From: Serilophus lunatus
Lineage: Eukaryota; Chordata; Aves; Passeriformes; Eurylaimidae
DNA length: 64,000 nucleotides
Direction: 5' to 3'
NCBI GenBank assembly: GCA_013399895.1
Contig: VXBA01006129.1
Span: forward strand, 1 to 64,000
The notes under the pieces were generated by a model. It did no database searches. It was not told where the DNA came from and saw only the letters and a program-made list of their open reading frames with translations. The position numbers and the translations under genes are program-made. Positions within the stretch are counted from its first letter, which is position 1; each line of letters opens with the position of its first letter. Positions 1 through 13,700 of the stretch are shown in pieces.

Positions 1-210
1 TCTGGGCAGCCTGTTCCAGGGCTCGGCCCCCTGCACAGTAAAGACGTTCTTCCTCGTGTTCAGGTGGCCCTCCCTGTGCATCAGTTCCTGCCTGCTGCCT
101 CTTCTCTTTCTTGGCACCAGCGAGAAGAGCCTGGCTCCATCCCCTTGGCGCTTCTCCTTCAGATACTTGCACACGTTGATGAGGTCCCCTCTCAGCCGTC
201 AGATTTGGAA
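1..210 (-). repeat. CR1 LINE fragment, 3' part, reverse orientation
   Basis: The opening bases (tctgggcagcctgttccagg, followed by wording for protein sequence of the CR1 tail such as gttcttcctcgtgttcaggt) match the reverse complement of the conserved 3' untranslated part of avian CR1 LINEs. Similarity fades near position 210 (aggtcccctctcagccgtc). It is non-coding and cut by the window edge, so its full length is unknown. Family assignment is from recognition, not a database search. Confidence 0.8.
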
Positions 211-996
211 ACTGTGAGGTTCTCGCAGTTAGGTTATGTTCTCTGTGCCTCCCTGGAAAAAGGGCTGAGGCAATCCTCAGGCATAGCCCTGCAAGCAGCC
301 TCCACGGCAGTGAATTCGCAGCCTTGCCTGCAGTGTTTGTGAGTATTTCTGGAATGAAGCACACAAACGCTCACGCTCCTGAGCATCTGGTCCACAGCAA
401 TGGTCTGCCTGCGTAGTGGAAGGAGCCCTGCGACAGCAATGTTGAAACACAGATAGAACGTGGCAGCATGAAAGAGTACATTTTTTTGTGGAGTACTGGA
501 AACACTGGCTCAGCTGGTTTGCCAAAACCTCCTGAAAATCCAGTGATTAAAGGTTGGGAATTTTGATTTTTAAGCAGGAGCATATAATTTATACTACTTA
601 TTCATTGCTAAGAGAGAAATGACAGGGCTTCTTTTAAACATGAGGAAACCTTAATTTAGGGCTGAGTTGTTGCACCCTTGAGGGCTTTTATTGTTCATCC
701 CGAATTAGTGACTCAGGCAAAGCTAAACAGAGGTAAGCTTGCACCTGGGGAGGTGTTTATGGCCAGTGACCTCACTGTGGTAGGCAGCTTCATCTGCTGT
801 TGCCTGAGGTCACACATCTGGGAAAAGTGCTGACTGGGAAAGACATTTAAATGACTCTTGCTGCATTGATACTTTGAGCAGGGTTTGGTTTCGTTTGTTG
901 TGGTTTGGGGTTTCTTGAAGCAAATTATGAATCTGTGTTACAGAAGAAAATTTGATGAGTTTTATGCAAACTGTTAAAATTTTCCTCTTTTTCTAG
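211..996. other. Non-coding sequence upstream of SLC39A6 coding exon 1 (intron)
   Basis: No gene, CpG island or recognised repeat is visible here beyond the CR1 piece before it. A pyrimidine-rich acceptor (tttcctctttttctag) ends at 996, so this stretch is read as the intron preceding the first coding exon of SLC39A6. The promoter and 5' non-coding exon are presumably to the left of the window. Confidence 0.6.
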
Positions 997-1788
997 ATTA
1001 TTTGCCCTGCAATGGAGAGTACGGTATCGGTCATTTTCCTTGTATCCTTTTCCATACTGTTGTGTGAAAGTTACCATCATGGAGTGGAAACGGTTACTGT
1101 TGTGCATACATCAGAGAGAGCTTTTCCAGAAAAGACATTGGGCGTTAATACTGACTTGGCAGGTCTAATACAGAAGTTCCACCTTCAAGAACTTTTTCAT
1201 CGTTATGGAGAAAACAACTCTCTGTCCATTGATGGGTTTAGAAAACTTCTTCAGAACATAGGCATAGATAAAATGAAAAGGGTTAAAATAAGCCACAATC
1301 ACGATCACCACGACCATGATCACCATGACCATGACCATGGCCATGATCATCACGATCATGACCACGATCATCACTCTCACCATAACCACGTTTCGCTGAG
1401 TAGAAGCTCTGAGAAGACTGTATGTCCAAACCACGAATCTGATGCCAGCAGAGACCACAGGAGCAGTCACACAAAGGAACCTCATAAAGCAGAGCCTGTG
1501 GAACACCAGCAGAACTTCGTACGCAGCAAGAACACCGTTAATGAGATAATGGCATCCGTCATTGCCGCTCCCGCGGGCGGCCGCGCGGAATTACAGAATG
1601 TGCAGCCTGGAGAGGTCAGGACAGTGGCTCGTTTAGGGCTGACAGGCCCTAACGCCGTGAATGTCACCGGCGGCCGCAACGCGAGCTGGCCTCCCGCCAG
1701 CAGAGCCAACGAGTCTCGTACTTCCCCAAAGGAATCGGAGGGAGGAAGTTACCTGTATTCTAAGCTGAAAAGGCAAAGCACTCAAGAG
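997..1788 (+). CDS. SLC39A6: SLC39A6 first coding exon: signal peptide and His-rich ectodomain
   Basis: The exon begins after the acceptor at 995-996 and ends at the donor GT 1789-1790, with 259 complete codons from the ATG at 1012. The open frame continues past the donor to 1944, but those last residues have no resemblance to ZIP6. The next exon (CSNASKLMQSHGIG...) resumes the family sequence exactly in phase 0. In the LIV-1 subfamily this extracellular region is described as prion-like and is poorly conserved, which fits the divergence seen after residue 180. Confidence 0.95.
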
Positions 1789-4700
1789 GTGAGACTGATT
1801 CGATTGTGTTCTCAGGAATCCAGATGCAGCGGGAACGTTGTCATGGCTTGTTTGTCAGGTGCTTATCGTTGGACTGGGTACGGGCATTGTAGTGTGACAA
1901 TAGCTATGGCAAAATGCACGCAAGCAACTGCCCTTGAAACTTAACATTTTGAAGGAATGTTGTGTTCACAAGATCCAAAGAAAATTAAGTATAAACGTAT
2001 GCTCATTAAAATATATTTATCATTTATATATTTCAAAATATTACTAAAAAATAAAAAGCATTTAAAATTTAAAACCTGCAGTTCTGCCTTAAAGGCAGTC
2101 TCTGTCTTGTTTTCCTAATGATGGGATGAAAGTAAAAAAATCTAGTTAAAATACTGTCATTCTTATCAAAGCTGTCTCAGGTGTGATAGTGTAGAACTGT
2201 CTTCCTTCAACCCCCAACCCCCTCCTGTCCCCATCTTGAAGATTTTATGTAGAAACCAACTGTAAAAAAGTCTATGAGAAAATGTTACCTGTTACTTCAA
2301 AATAGTAAAAATTAGCACTCATAAAGTCTATGGTCGTGTTATAGGCAGTTTTCATACGCAATCAATATCCTTTTTCATTTAAGGCTTTAAAAAGGAAGCA
2401 GGGTCTTCATGTTTGCAGCCATGCCAGGTGATTCAGAGTGAGTGTTGTATAGCATGTGACTGTAGGTCCTGAATTCAAAAGTTGTTGCTGTGGTCTGCAG
2501 TCAAAGCAGAAGCACTACTGTTCTTTAAACCCAGTGAAGACAACATGTAGGTCATACAGTGGGTAGCTCTTTTCTAGAGGAAGTGTATGCAGAACATGCT
2601 CTGTGCAAGAATTTCCATAGTAGTCACTTCTATAAAAAGATATTCGACCTTATTGCAGCTTCCTTGTGTGGCCTTTAAAACAGAAGGAAAGGGTGTTAGG
2701 CCTTTTCTATTTATACAGCAAAGCATCTGACCCACTTATGCTGAGAGTGAGTGATAAATATGCATCACCTACCAGGACTCCCAAACTAGTTTTCTGGGAC
2801 AGGAAATGGGTGGAGGTACGTTTTTTACCAAATTGGTCTGTTAGCAGCTTTTGAGTTGTATTGGTACAGCTTTTATTCATATGGTGCCACTGCGTTTCGA
2901 TTAAGGTGGGATGTGCAGTCTTTTTAAGATACATCACGGCATTTTGGTTAATCTTTAATATCCATCTATTTCCCCAGTGCTCCAATGCTTCAAAACTGAT
3001 GCAGTCACATGGAATAGGCACTCAAGTATTGTTGACTGCTACAGAATTTAGTTACCTCTGTCCAGCTCTAATTAACCAGATTGATGGCAAGTACTGCATC
3101 GTCCATGCAACTAGTGAAAAAGCGGAAACTCCTCCAAAAAGTTACTCTCTCCAAATAGGTAGGTTGTTCTCTTAACATCAAAGCTGAATGGAAACATCAA
3201 TTATAAATTCAAGAGACATATTTCAGAGTTGGAAGAAGTTTCTGATTTTCTTTTGGCACTTGACCAAAAGTAGAGATGAATCTTTGTGGTATACCTTTGA
3301 TCGGAAGTGTTTGATAACAGAAATGTTAAGCAAGCAAAATCATTTACTTATTGCTGTTACTCTTCAAGGTTTTTCTTTTTTTTGTTTGCTTTGTTTTTTA
3401 CCAGCCTGGATTGGTGGCTTTATATCCATCTCTGTCATCAGTGTTCTTTCCTTGTTGGGTGTTATATTGGTGCCGCTGATGAATCGCGTGTTTTTCAAAT
3501 TTCTTCTGAGTTTTCTTGTGGCACTGGCTGTGGGGACCTTGAGTGGAGATGCCTTCTTACACCTCCTTCCACATGTAAGTATTAATTAGCTTCATTTCTC
3601 ATCTCAGGGAGCTTGACACCCTCCTGTAATACTTAATGATAATTTTGATCCCTTTTAATTAATACCAGTTTGGTGAGTAATTTTTCAGCCTTGTAGGATG
3701 GATTATTTGATGGTATAGTTTTCCATTTGAAACTTTGTTACTCATTTCACAGTTCTTACAGTGCAAGTGCTTCACATTATCCTTGTCTCTATTTCCTGTT
3801 CTTAGTCATAAATGCTGCCAAGTCACTTGTTGTTCCTTGCATGCAAGCATTTTGCATAAATGTTCTTAGTGGTTTATTGCAATGCTGCCTCTTCTTTTTC
3901 CAGTTTAGTGGACTTGACAAATTGTGGAAATTGCTCTCTGAACACTTGAAATGTGGAACGGATTACCAACTATTTTATGTTATAAGCCACTTACGTTGAT
4001 AGCTTTTCCACAGTAATTTTTTAATCAGAATCAAGGGATTTCTAAAGTCAAGGGAAAATAGTACTTGATAGACTTTGGAGTTGCTGTTACATAATATGGA
4101 CAATGAAATAGGTAGAAATTTAGCAATCATAGTCCCTTCTTGAAGCTCTTAAACAGACATTTTTTTCCCCCCTCTCAAAACTAACTTCTTCCAGCTTTCA
4201 GGTAAGTATAAGGATGTAGCTTCAGTGGCTAGGTGTGTACCAGGCCTGTTCTCAGTCCTTGCAATATTTCTTCCCATCAACAAATCTCCAATCAGCTGAT
4301 TTCTTTGTAATCGTTTGAGTCTGTGTGCAGAGCATTCACCTCATGAAAATTGTCAAATCTGGACTCCAGACATGAGGAAAAGAATGTGAAGAATACTTTC
4401 AGTGTTTCTTGTGTAACAGTTCTCTTGAATATAATGCCTTTCCCCATTGGGTTCTCCCCTTAGTCTCATGGAAACCATCACCATCACCACGAAAAGCCTC
4501 TGATTGAACAAAACAAGGGCTCTATGTACAAACACCTTGTTTTTCAAAGTACAGAAGAGAGTGCTTACCTGGATTCTACATGGAAAGGACTTACAGCACT
4601 TGGAGGATTGTACTTCATGTTTCTGGTGGAGCATTTGATCACTTTAATAAAGCAGTTTAAAGACAAGAAGAAAAAGGTAGGGAAACTATTACTTTGAAGC

Positions 4701-7700
4701 TATATTGTATTGCATGCACATTTCTGAAAACACTTATTAAAAACCTGCTATGAGTATCATATATCTATTGATTTAAGAGTGATGGCTGACTTGATTAGTT
4801 AAAATTTGATTTGACTTGATTATTATAATTTTATTTATATTGGTGACACATGCACTTACTAAACTACATGATCACCTTTTTGTGTGGTCCCGTTATTAAG
4901 AGCTCTTAGGGTTATTGGTTATTGTCCATAACCAGACAATATAGTACAGGCTTGACACCACAGTGAATGGTTTAATAAGCAAACGTCCAGTTGCATCCTT
5001 TGCTTTAACAGAGTGATCTAAGAAGTTACTATTCATTGTCGACTTCCTTCTGACATCTCAAGGGGATTATAAGTATCTGAACTGGTTTTACTGTTATTTT
5101 TATTCTCATATTGGATGCAGTAAGATGGTCTTGTACAGTTACCGTGCAAGTGCTCTCCTCAACAGCTGTACAGAGGGGTAAGGGGTTGGCAGTAAGTGCT
5201 TGCCTAAGAGCATCCAACTATGCTGTAGAAAGTGAGTTCGTTGGATGATAGTGTTCCATTTGGAAATACAGTCTGGCAAGTCTGCTTTCCCTTCTCTCCT
5301 CCCAAAAGAGCAATACAGGTCTGACATTACTGCACCTGGTTTTATGTGTGGGGTAAACAACTGAATTTTGGCAGGTCATAAATGTTGGTAACTTGCCAAT
5401 TACTGGTAACAGTTCTTTAAGGGACGAATGTAGCCAGGAATAAAGAATGATGTAAAAGTTGACTCAGTAAAAAAGATACAGAAAAAGCTGGTGATATAAT
5501 AGAATCATAGAATGGTGTGGGTTGGAAGGGATCTTAAAGGTCCTCTGGTTCCAACCAATCTTAAGCTTAGCTTGAAGAAAGTTAGCAAGCTACCAATGAC
5601 TTACCTTAAAAATTGCTAATTGGTAGGCTATTACAATAAGTGATAAGTTTATTTTTATTGTTAAATTGGTCATTGAGGCAGTAGTCTTGGAGCAAATGCT
5701 TTGTAAGCTCTTTGACTTTGGCCATGGGAGGCTGTGTTGGTGTGGTTTATACCAAAGATAAACCAACTGTGAGCTTTCCTTGTCTCTAGTTAAATTTATT
5801 TGACAGGAAAGGAAGAGTTTCAGGCAAAACAAGTGTTTTCTGTCCTCTTGGCTACAGGGAATGGATTTCTTGTTAGACTAATTATACCCCTCTAGATACT
5901 GAGTCACTAATCATAAATTGTTGTGATACGTTAGCGAGCAAGGATTAGATATTTGATTTTTCTTCTGTACATTATGAGAAAAATTACATGGACATTACAG
6001 TAGAAAAGAACAGAATAACTTCTACTCAGTATTTGGTGCGTTTTGCTTCTCAGCTAGGCACTATATTTATTCCTTGTGCAAAACCATGGGTTTTGCATGT
6101 GTGGGTTTGTTTGTTTCTGGGATTCTTTTGGGTTTTTTCTTCTCGCTTGTGGAGCCTGAGGAATCCTGGTCATCTTAAGCTTAGCCAAGTTTCAAATATT
6201 CCTCTTCTCCACTCTTTATATGGCTTCCACATTGTCCAGTTTCTATGCAGGCTTCATAAACGTTGTGAATTTAATGTTGCTCATGTATATCCTGAAAAAT
6301 AAGTATATTCATAACTGCAGTATTTTCTTTTGGAATAAGAAAAAAAATGAAGATGATGGAGAAAGTAAGAAGTTTTCAGCGAATGAAGAAAAGTTAGATA
6401 CAGATGATCGTAAGTCTCATTAATTGCACAGTTGCTATTTTTTGGCAGAGCTGTTTAAAAAGCACCCAATTAATGGCAGCTCATAGATCTGCTTCTTACT
6501 GTAGGTTGGATCCCTGCCTATTTGATTTCTTTCCAAAACAAAACCTGTCAGTGTGTTGATATATATGCTTTTCTTGAAAATGTATCAATAGGTTGGAAGT
6601 AGAGAATTCACAGTTTTGAAACCATAGTCCTTTTAATTCTGAATTTAGCAGCAGAAGTTGAAATCATTCTGTGAATCTCTTCTGGCTGCGGCTGTTGCAA
6701 ATAGAGCTGTACCTGCTGGCTTCTACACTTCTCTTTAGACTGTTAGATGTTATAAGTGTGATTCATTATTTAGATTTCTGTGTATCTTAAGTCTGGGTTT
6801 TGTTACTTTGATTATTTATTTGTAAGAATGATAATCTAAAATTCTAGATATTACTCGAAGTATGTAGAGTGCAAATGATCACTTGACCCCAAAGTCAGAT
6901 TTTAAACCAATACACACCAGACTAGCTACTTGATAGCCCTTGTAGCCAAAAGAGATGCTTGATTTTTCAGAATAATTTTATAACTAATGATAAAGTTGTC
7001 TGTAATGCATATTTATTCATTTAATTGCAGGGGACGAAATTAGCAAGTTTTAGGAGTTAGTTAAAATAACTGCCACTGGTGTTTCCATGGGGATATTTTA
7101 TGGTCTATTTTGATGACTTTATTTCTGAATATTTATTTTTCAGGTGTTAAACCAAAATGCCTGTATCTATAATTGAAGTACAAGAGTTTCCAAAATTATC
7201 TCTGACATAATTATTTTCTGTATCTTTATTCTTAAACCCTAAGATGAATAAATGGTCTTTCTGAAGCAGTTGAACCTACAGCCTTCATGCTGTGAAAGTG
7301 GGAATTAGAGCCTTACACTGTTGTGTTTAGAGTGCACTGGGTCTTAGATTAAAAGCTTTTTTACCTTTTAGGAGGCATTTGTGGCCATAATGTAAGGGCT
7401 GCTTCAGCAGTAGGGGACAGAAACCAAAAGTTTTTCTTTTTTTGAACTATCTGGAATTCTCTGAACTCTAAAGGAAAAGAAATTATGGAACCTTTAAAAA
7501 ACCCCAACCTTCTTGTGCAAGAACCTGCCTTATCAATTTCAACTTCTAGACTTACTGATTTCTTCTTTACCACATGACATACTCAACTTGTCTTGTTGTA
7601 TCTTTGCTTCCTGGGTGATTTTAAAAATGTATAACACTTACACTCTGGGTTTTTGTAACAGGGCCTGAGGGCTATCTAGGGACAGACTCTCAAGATCCAT

Positions 7701-10700
7701 CAACCTTCATTTCTCAGCAGCCAACTGCACAAGAGGAAGAAGAAGTGATGATAGCTCATTCTCATCAGGAGGAGGCTGACAATGAATACGTGTCCAGGGG
7801 CTGTAGAAACAAGTGCCATTCTCACTTACACGACACTCTAGGACAGACAGATCATCTTAGTCACCATCACCATGACTACCATCATATTCTGCATCACCAT
7901 CATCATCAGAACCATCATCCCCACAGTCACAGCCAGCGCTACTCGCGTGAAGAGCTGAAGGATGCGGGCATAGCGACTCTGGCGTGGATGGTGATTATGG
8001 GAGATGGACTACACAATTTCAGTGATGGACTAGCAATTGGTAAGTGTTAACCTGGGTGCTGCAGCTTTGTTGTATACAGTGAAGACAGTGACAGCTGTCA
8101 CTTACCTGTGTTAGGAATGTGGCTAATTAGCAGAGGGTCTCTGAAGCCTTAGCTTTTATCTGATAACATCTCTGAATGAATAAGAAAACTCTCCAGTTTA
8201 ACCTGGAGGTCAGTGATAAATGAAATTGTGTGCTTTTACCTGTGTTTCCTTAGGAAATGTTTTTCAAAACTAAAGCTAGGATTATAAAACAATATTTAGG
8301 ACTAACTTTGTATTTCAATGCCAGCAATTTTTAAAATTTTAATTATCATGGCAAGCTTGTATTTTTCATCCCATAAAAAGTAACTGTTGTTTTCACTTCA
8401 GTCAGGCCACTAGTGTCATTGGCTTCTTTACTTCTTCTCTTCCATCTTCACTTGTTATGCGGCAAGGTCAGATTCTGTACTTGGCATATCTGTTTTCTGG
8501 GCCATGGTTACACGTCATGTGTAAGTTCCCCCAGAGCATTGGTGGGTAGGGGGATGGGGCCATGGTTTCAAACTGCTTCATCCTGAAGTTTGGCCAAACA
8601 GAGTAGGCAATATATATGTGTGATTTTTGTGCTGTGGGAGGCAGGCATGCGTTCATTTCTGCTGTAAAATTAATTTGGTCCAAATCATTGTGTTCTTCAA
8701 GGCGCTTTTACACTTCTGCATGGCAGTCCTATTCTGTCACTCCCAGATTTGAAACAGCAGCATTGCAATTCTTCCTGGTATTTATACCAACCTTCCAGAG
8801 AAGGTTTGTGCTGCTTTTTGTATCTTAGGAGTGTGTGAATAGGACAGTAGTTTGGCTGTTCCCTGTCAGAAATGTGATTCATGGAGAAGATACCAATGAA
8901 TTCACTGTACGTTGCCTTTATGCAGATTTTTGGATTGAGAATATCTATATCAATTAAAGGGTTAACAGTTGGACTTGATCTTAGGTCTTGTGCAACCTAA
9001 ATGATTCTATGATTCCATAAGTAGTTTTCTTTATATGCTCAGTGTGCTCAGTCTCTCTTCTTGGGAAAGAATTCTGTTTTCTTAAGCAGCAGTCATACTC
9101 TGCTCAGGACCTGATTCCTAAAGTTGAGCTTAATAGTATTTTTTTTAATTTAAATTTGTATAAACAGTTATTTTACCTGTAAACAAAACATATATCTTTG
9201 TTCCTGTTTTCTTCATGTCCCTGTTTTTCCCTTAATGTCTTGTAGTTGCACAGGCTTTTTTGCCAGTGCTTCAATGAAAATATTTCTTTATCACAAAAAT
9301 ATCAAGTTGAATATTTTGTTCTTGACTTCTGTCTGGGGGGTCAGGTTTGGGAACCCTCTTTTTTCTAGAAGGAGAGCTAGGCTACTGTTATTTTGAATTT
9401 AAAAGGTAAGTTACAGAAAGTGAAGTCAAATCAGTAATCTTCAGTTCTAGTGATATTCTTTACGGATCTTGACTTCTGCATTTAAGACCAATCTTTACAG
9501 GTTTGGGATTCTTTTCCAGCTTGTTTAGAGTACTGGGGGGAATTCAGCAGTACCAGTCTTTCTGAAAATTTCATTGTAGGACAAGTTGATTCTTGTTTGA
9601 GGAGAAAACGAAATAATAACTATTTTCTCACAGCAGTAGTTGCAGTTGTTCAGATTCAGTCAATTCAAAATGTGAAAAGAGACTTTCATATTTAATCTCA
9701 TTTTTGATGAAAGTCGAAGCATGAAATGTAAATTTTTGAGCAGATCAGTAGTGAAAATGTGGTAGAAGGAAGATTTGCATACAAATGACACACAGAATCA
9801 ATTACCTCTTGGCATTAGGGAGATTTGGGAAGGAGCTATGACTTTATTGTTATGAAGGGAAAAATATGAGAAAGGTTAATAAAGGCTTATTGAACAAGTG
9901 AGAGCAATAGCTTTTAGAAGTCCTGCTGTGTATCTTGTTCAGGCTAATGGAAATATGGGCTTCCTTCAGTTCTGTGTGCTTAAAAGTATTATGGGAAAAC
10001 ATCCATTTGGTGGTGTTGTGAAAATGCTAATGTTGCTTGTGCAGTATTTTACCTGTAGTTGAAAGAAGATGTGAATGCTTCTGTAAAGGCAGCTTTAGGC
10101 AGTATAATCCCTCATTTCAGTTCATTCACTTTGTGTGATTTGTTTTTCATAATTTCCATCAGTTACTTTTTTTCCTCAAATCTGTTGTGCTAATTATGTA
10201 GGAACAAGTTTTAAAAGTGCTTATTTTTTTATTAGAGCATGGAACAGTTGCATCTGACTCATTCGTACAAAATGATCATCTGTGATTTGAACTTTCCTGT
10301 GCAATTACAGCTAAATAAGTAAAATACAGAACACTATTTTTACACTAGTCTGGCATCTATTTTTTTTCCTTTAGCTTTTAAAAGAAGTGATGTCTTAAAG
10401 GTATATTTTAAGATACCAATGATGCTATTAAATTAACTTCTTGAGAGAGGATAATGCCAGATTTATTAATGTTATTTAAGCTTATACTTTGCTTATTTGT
10501 TACTTTTTCTCTTTGAACTTAGTAAGAATTAAGTTTACTGTGATCATATCTAAAGCTCTAACGCTTGATGTGTCGGCTCAGCCCGTACTTGCTCCCCATT
10601 GCCCTCTGCTTAGTGTCATCTTCAAATTTGCAGTTGGTGCCATCTGTTTCATCCAGATCATTAATGAAGATATTGAAGAGAAGGGGTTGCAGTTTTATTC

Positions 10701-13700
10701 TCTGTTGGACTCTACTTTTCAATAGCCAGCCATCAGGCCCTGTTAAGCCCAGCAGTCCGACCAATGTGCAAGCACACATTTCCCCTTGGCCCAAGTGAGA
10801 CTGCTTTAGGAGGTAACTTCAGTAGGATTTCTGACACTAGCTTCTGTTACTAGTGTGTTACTGCTGTCACTGTCTCTATACTCGGTTATTTCCTCAAGCT
10901 GCGTGAAGCATTTGGAGAGAGTTTTGAAGAGGATAGTCAACACGATCTTTCCAGGAACTTGGATGGTGCTGACTGTTCCCTGAGTCCTTTTCCTCGCCTT
11001 TCTTATAGAGAGAAATAATGTTATCCTTTTCTCAGAGTTCCCCTGGGGCCTTCTATAGCCATGATTTTCCACAGATGGTAGACTACAGCCTTGTAGTCAC
11101 ACTAGTCAACTCTGTCAGCACCCTTGAGTGACTCTCATCCTGGCATGCATATGAGCAGTTCTAGTTTTTTCTACTTATCTCTGAACTGTTGCTTCTGTGA
11201 TTTGCTGTTTTCTTTCTGGGATGGTGCTGGGGTCTGGCTTTGTTAACAAAGACTGAGATGAAGGCTGTGTTGTTGCTTTGACTCTTTGTCTACTGCTTGT
11301 TTCCCTTCCTCATCTATCAACAGACACGAATTTTTCCTGAACATTGTTTCTCAGCTAGCAGTCTTGTAGAACTGTTTCTTCTTGTCCTTGGTGTCTTGTT
11401 AGCTTTAGCTCCAGCTGGGCTTTGGTCTTCCTCCTTTCTGTTCCACTGCTTTTAACTTCTTTGTTGCCAGTCTTTGTTCCTGTTCCTTGTGTGCTTCTCT
11501 TTTGGGTCTTAATTCATTAAGACATACTGCTTAGCTGGGTATGTCTTCTATGACTGTCCCTGCACTGTCCACCTCTTCTAGGCACTTTTTCTCTTGACTG
11601 CTTCCCAGGGTATTCTACACTGCAATTCCTGAAGGGAAGTCAAAGCCTGCTTCATTAAAGTCTAGAGTCTTAATTTTGCTTCCTCCTTTTCCAGCCTCCT
11701 TCTGTATCCTTAACTCAGTTACCTCATGCTCTCAAGATGTCATTTTTTGCTGTATTTGCCATCAGTTTTTTTCTTGTTTTTGAGCAGTGGGTTAATTAGA
11801 ATGCTAATCCTAACTGGCTTTTCTCCCATTTGTATCGAGGAAAGCATTACCAGTACAATTAAGGAACATCCTGGATTGTGTGCCCAGTGCTGTTACCTCC
11901 ACAGCTGGAAGCTCTTATGTGAATGGTGATGTCCTGTTTTCATAGCTAGCCTTATCCACCACCTTTTCTTAGTTAGGTGATTTGTAACCATAATTTCTAG
12001 TTTTACTCTGGTCTTGACCAAGAGACTAAATAGGCACATGGAACTGCATTCATATGTACTTTTGTAATGAGCCCCTTCATGTAGGTAGGCCAAAAAAAAC
12101 CAAAAAGTGACTGGTGTTCTGCCTTGTCTTGTTCTTGTCTCGTTGGTATCTGTCCATGACAGGCCAGACAACCTTTGAGGGTGACACCACAGCATCATTC
12201 AGGCAGGCTCTGGGCAAACAGTGGACTTCCCTGGGCAGTAGGTCAGCAGGTCTGCCTCTGCCCTACATGGGAGAGAATTTCTATCACTTAAAGAAAAAAT
12301 CTTTCTTTTTGTACTGCTAGCCCTGATCTGAAGTGCTGAACTGCTGGGCAAGGCAGAACTCATTTATCCTCTCACTGCTGTTGGGATCATGACCACATTC
12401 TTCAGATTAGTGTAGCTGCAAGTGGGGACAGAGAGTTCTTCCTGTTGCCAGACTTCACTGTTTTCAAATGTTACACATCTGGGAGTTCACGTTTTCTGTC
12501 CCAGTGCTGCTTTGGTCCTGCCTTCCTCTTTAGCCTGAGGGGTTTGGGCCCTTGCTTCTATACAATCTCTTCTGAAGACCCTCTAAATTCCCTGTTCATT
12601 ATCACTCATCCAAAGTTGCCGGCTCACTACTTCCTGCATCCCCTTCACTGGATGCCACGGAATGCATTCCAGAGGTAAAGCTGCTGCTGTTGTCAGTGCA
12701 GGGAGGAGCATCAGTTATTTCTTGCACATGAAGACCTGGATAACATGGTAACAGTGTCTCCCACAGAAGTTAGGTCAGGGTGTAAAGTTTCCCCAGCGAA
12801 AAGAGAGGATTGTCTCCTGTGGATTCATTGCTATTTTAGCTCTTCCTCTGTGAGCAGTACTCCTGGATCCCTTGTGTGCCAGCTGTGGTGTCATGGCCTC
12901 GTGCTTCTTTCATTGCTTAGTGGCAGTGCCTTGTTTGTTGGCAGGCTCCTGGTAGCAGCTGAAGAGGAAGCTGGATGTAGTTCCACACCCCTGGAGAGGC
13001 TCTTCATGCAGCTGGGCACCTCCCATGCTGTGTGTGAGCTGGGGTTCAGCTCTGCAGCCCTGTTGTGTGCTGTGTACTCCTGAGCTGCTGCCAAATAAGA
13101 AAAATGGCAAGCAACAGAAGAAGCCGAGAAAACAAGAAAGATAAGGGCTGTTGAACTAGTTTAAGGGGGGGTTTGTGGTGTTTTGGGTTTTTTGTCTACC
13201 ACTACTACCACTTGGTGTGGTAGTTCATTTATATTTGAGCTGCCTAGAATTGTCGTTCCCTGTTGATTTCATGTGACATATATCTTCTCTTCCTGTTGAA
13301 TTGGCTTTCCTTTTTCAAGTGCTTGATTTTTCAGATGCAGTTGAACTGTTTTTTTTCCTTTGTATCTTAAAAAAATAAATCTTAAGATATTTCTATTTAC
13401 TGCATTTTTTTTGAAAGGGGTTATATTATTGAAAGGTGTTTATCTTAGTTCAGAAATAAGATACTGGGATGTGGTTTAATTGGAAGATTCTGAAGGAGAA
13501 TTTTGAAACTTAAATGGAATGGTTGTTTACAATTCTTAAGTTTAAATACTTCCACAAGTATAAAAGAAAACTGATTGAAACTAATATGTCCTAATACAAC
13601 ACAAGCATGTGCAACAATGTTTCTCCACTCAATGTCTGAATATGCAGTAATGTTTTGTTCGCCCTTTCTTTTTCCTGTCTCTTCATAGGAGCAGCCTTTA

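Larger units (their letters stand above)
8040..13688 (+). other. SLC39A6 intron 6 (5.6 kb)
   Basis: Longest SLC39A6 intron, between the exon ending GLAI/G and the exon starting AAFTEG. It contains a CR1 tail near 8966-9017 and a large decayed reverse-oriented CR1 from about 10.56 kb. The stretch from about 12.0 to 13.1 kb is unusually GC-rich for this intron and may be the eroded 5' part of the same CR1, but I could not match it securely. Nothing else is recognised. Confidence 0.7.

Noticed and set aside
1165..1506. Minus-strand open frame rich in Met/Val/Ile, looking like a membrane protein
   Set aside because: It is the complement of the SLC39A6 His/Asp repeat; the real coding strand is clear.
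1789..1944. Read-through end of the first SLC39A6 open frame as a short protein isoform
   Set aside because: The donor at 1789 and in-phase next exon restore the ZIP6 family sequence; the extra residues match nothing.
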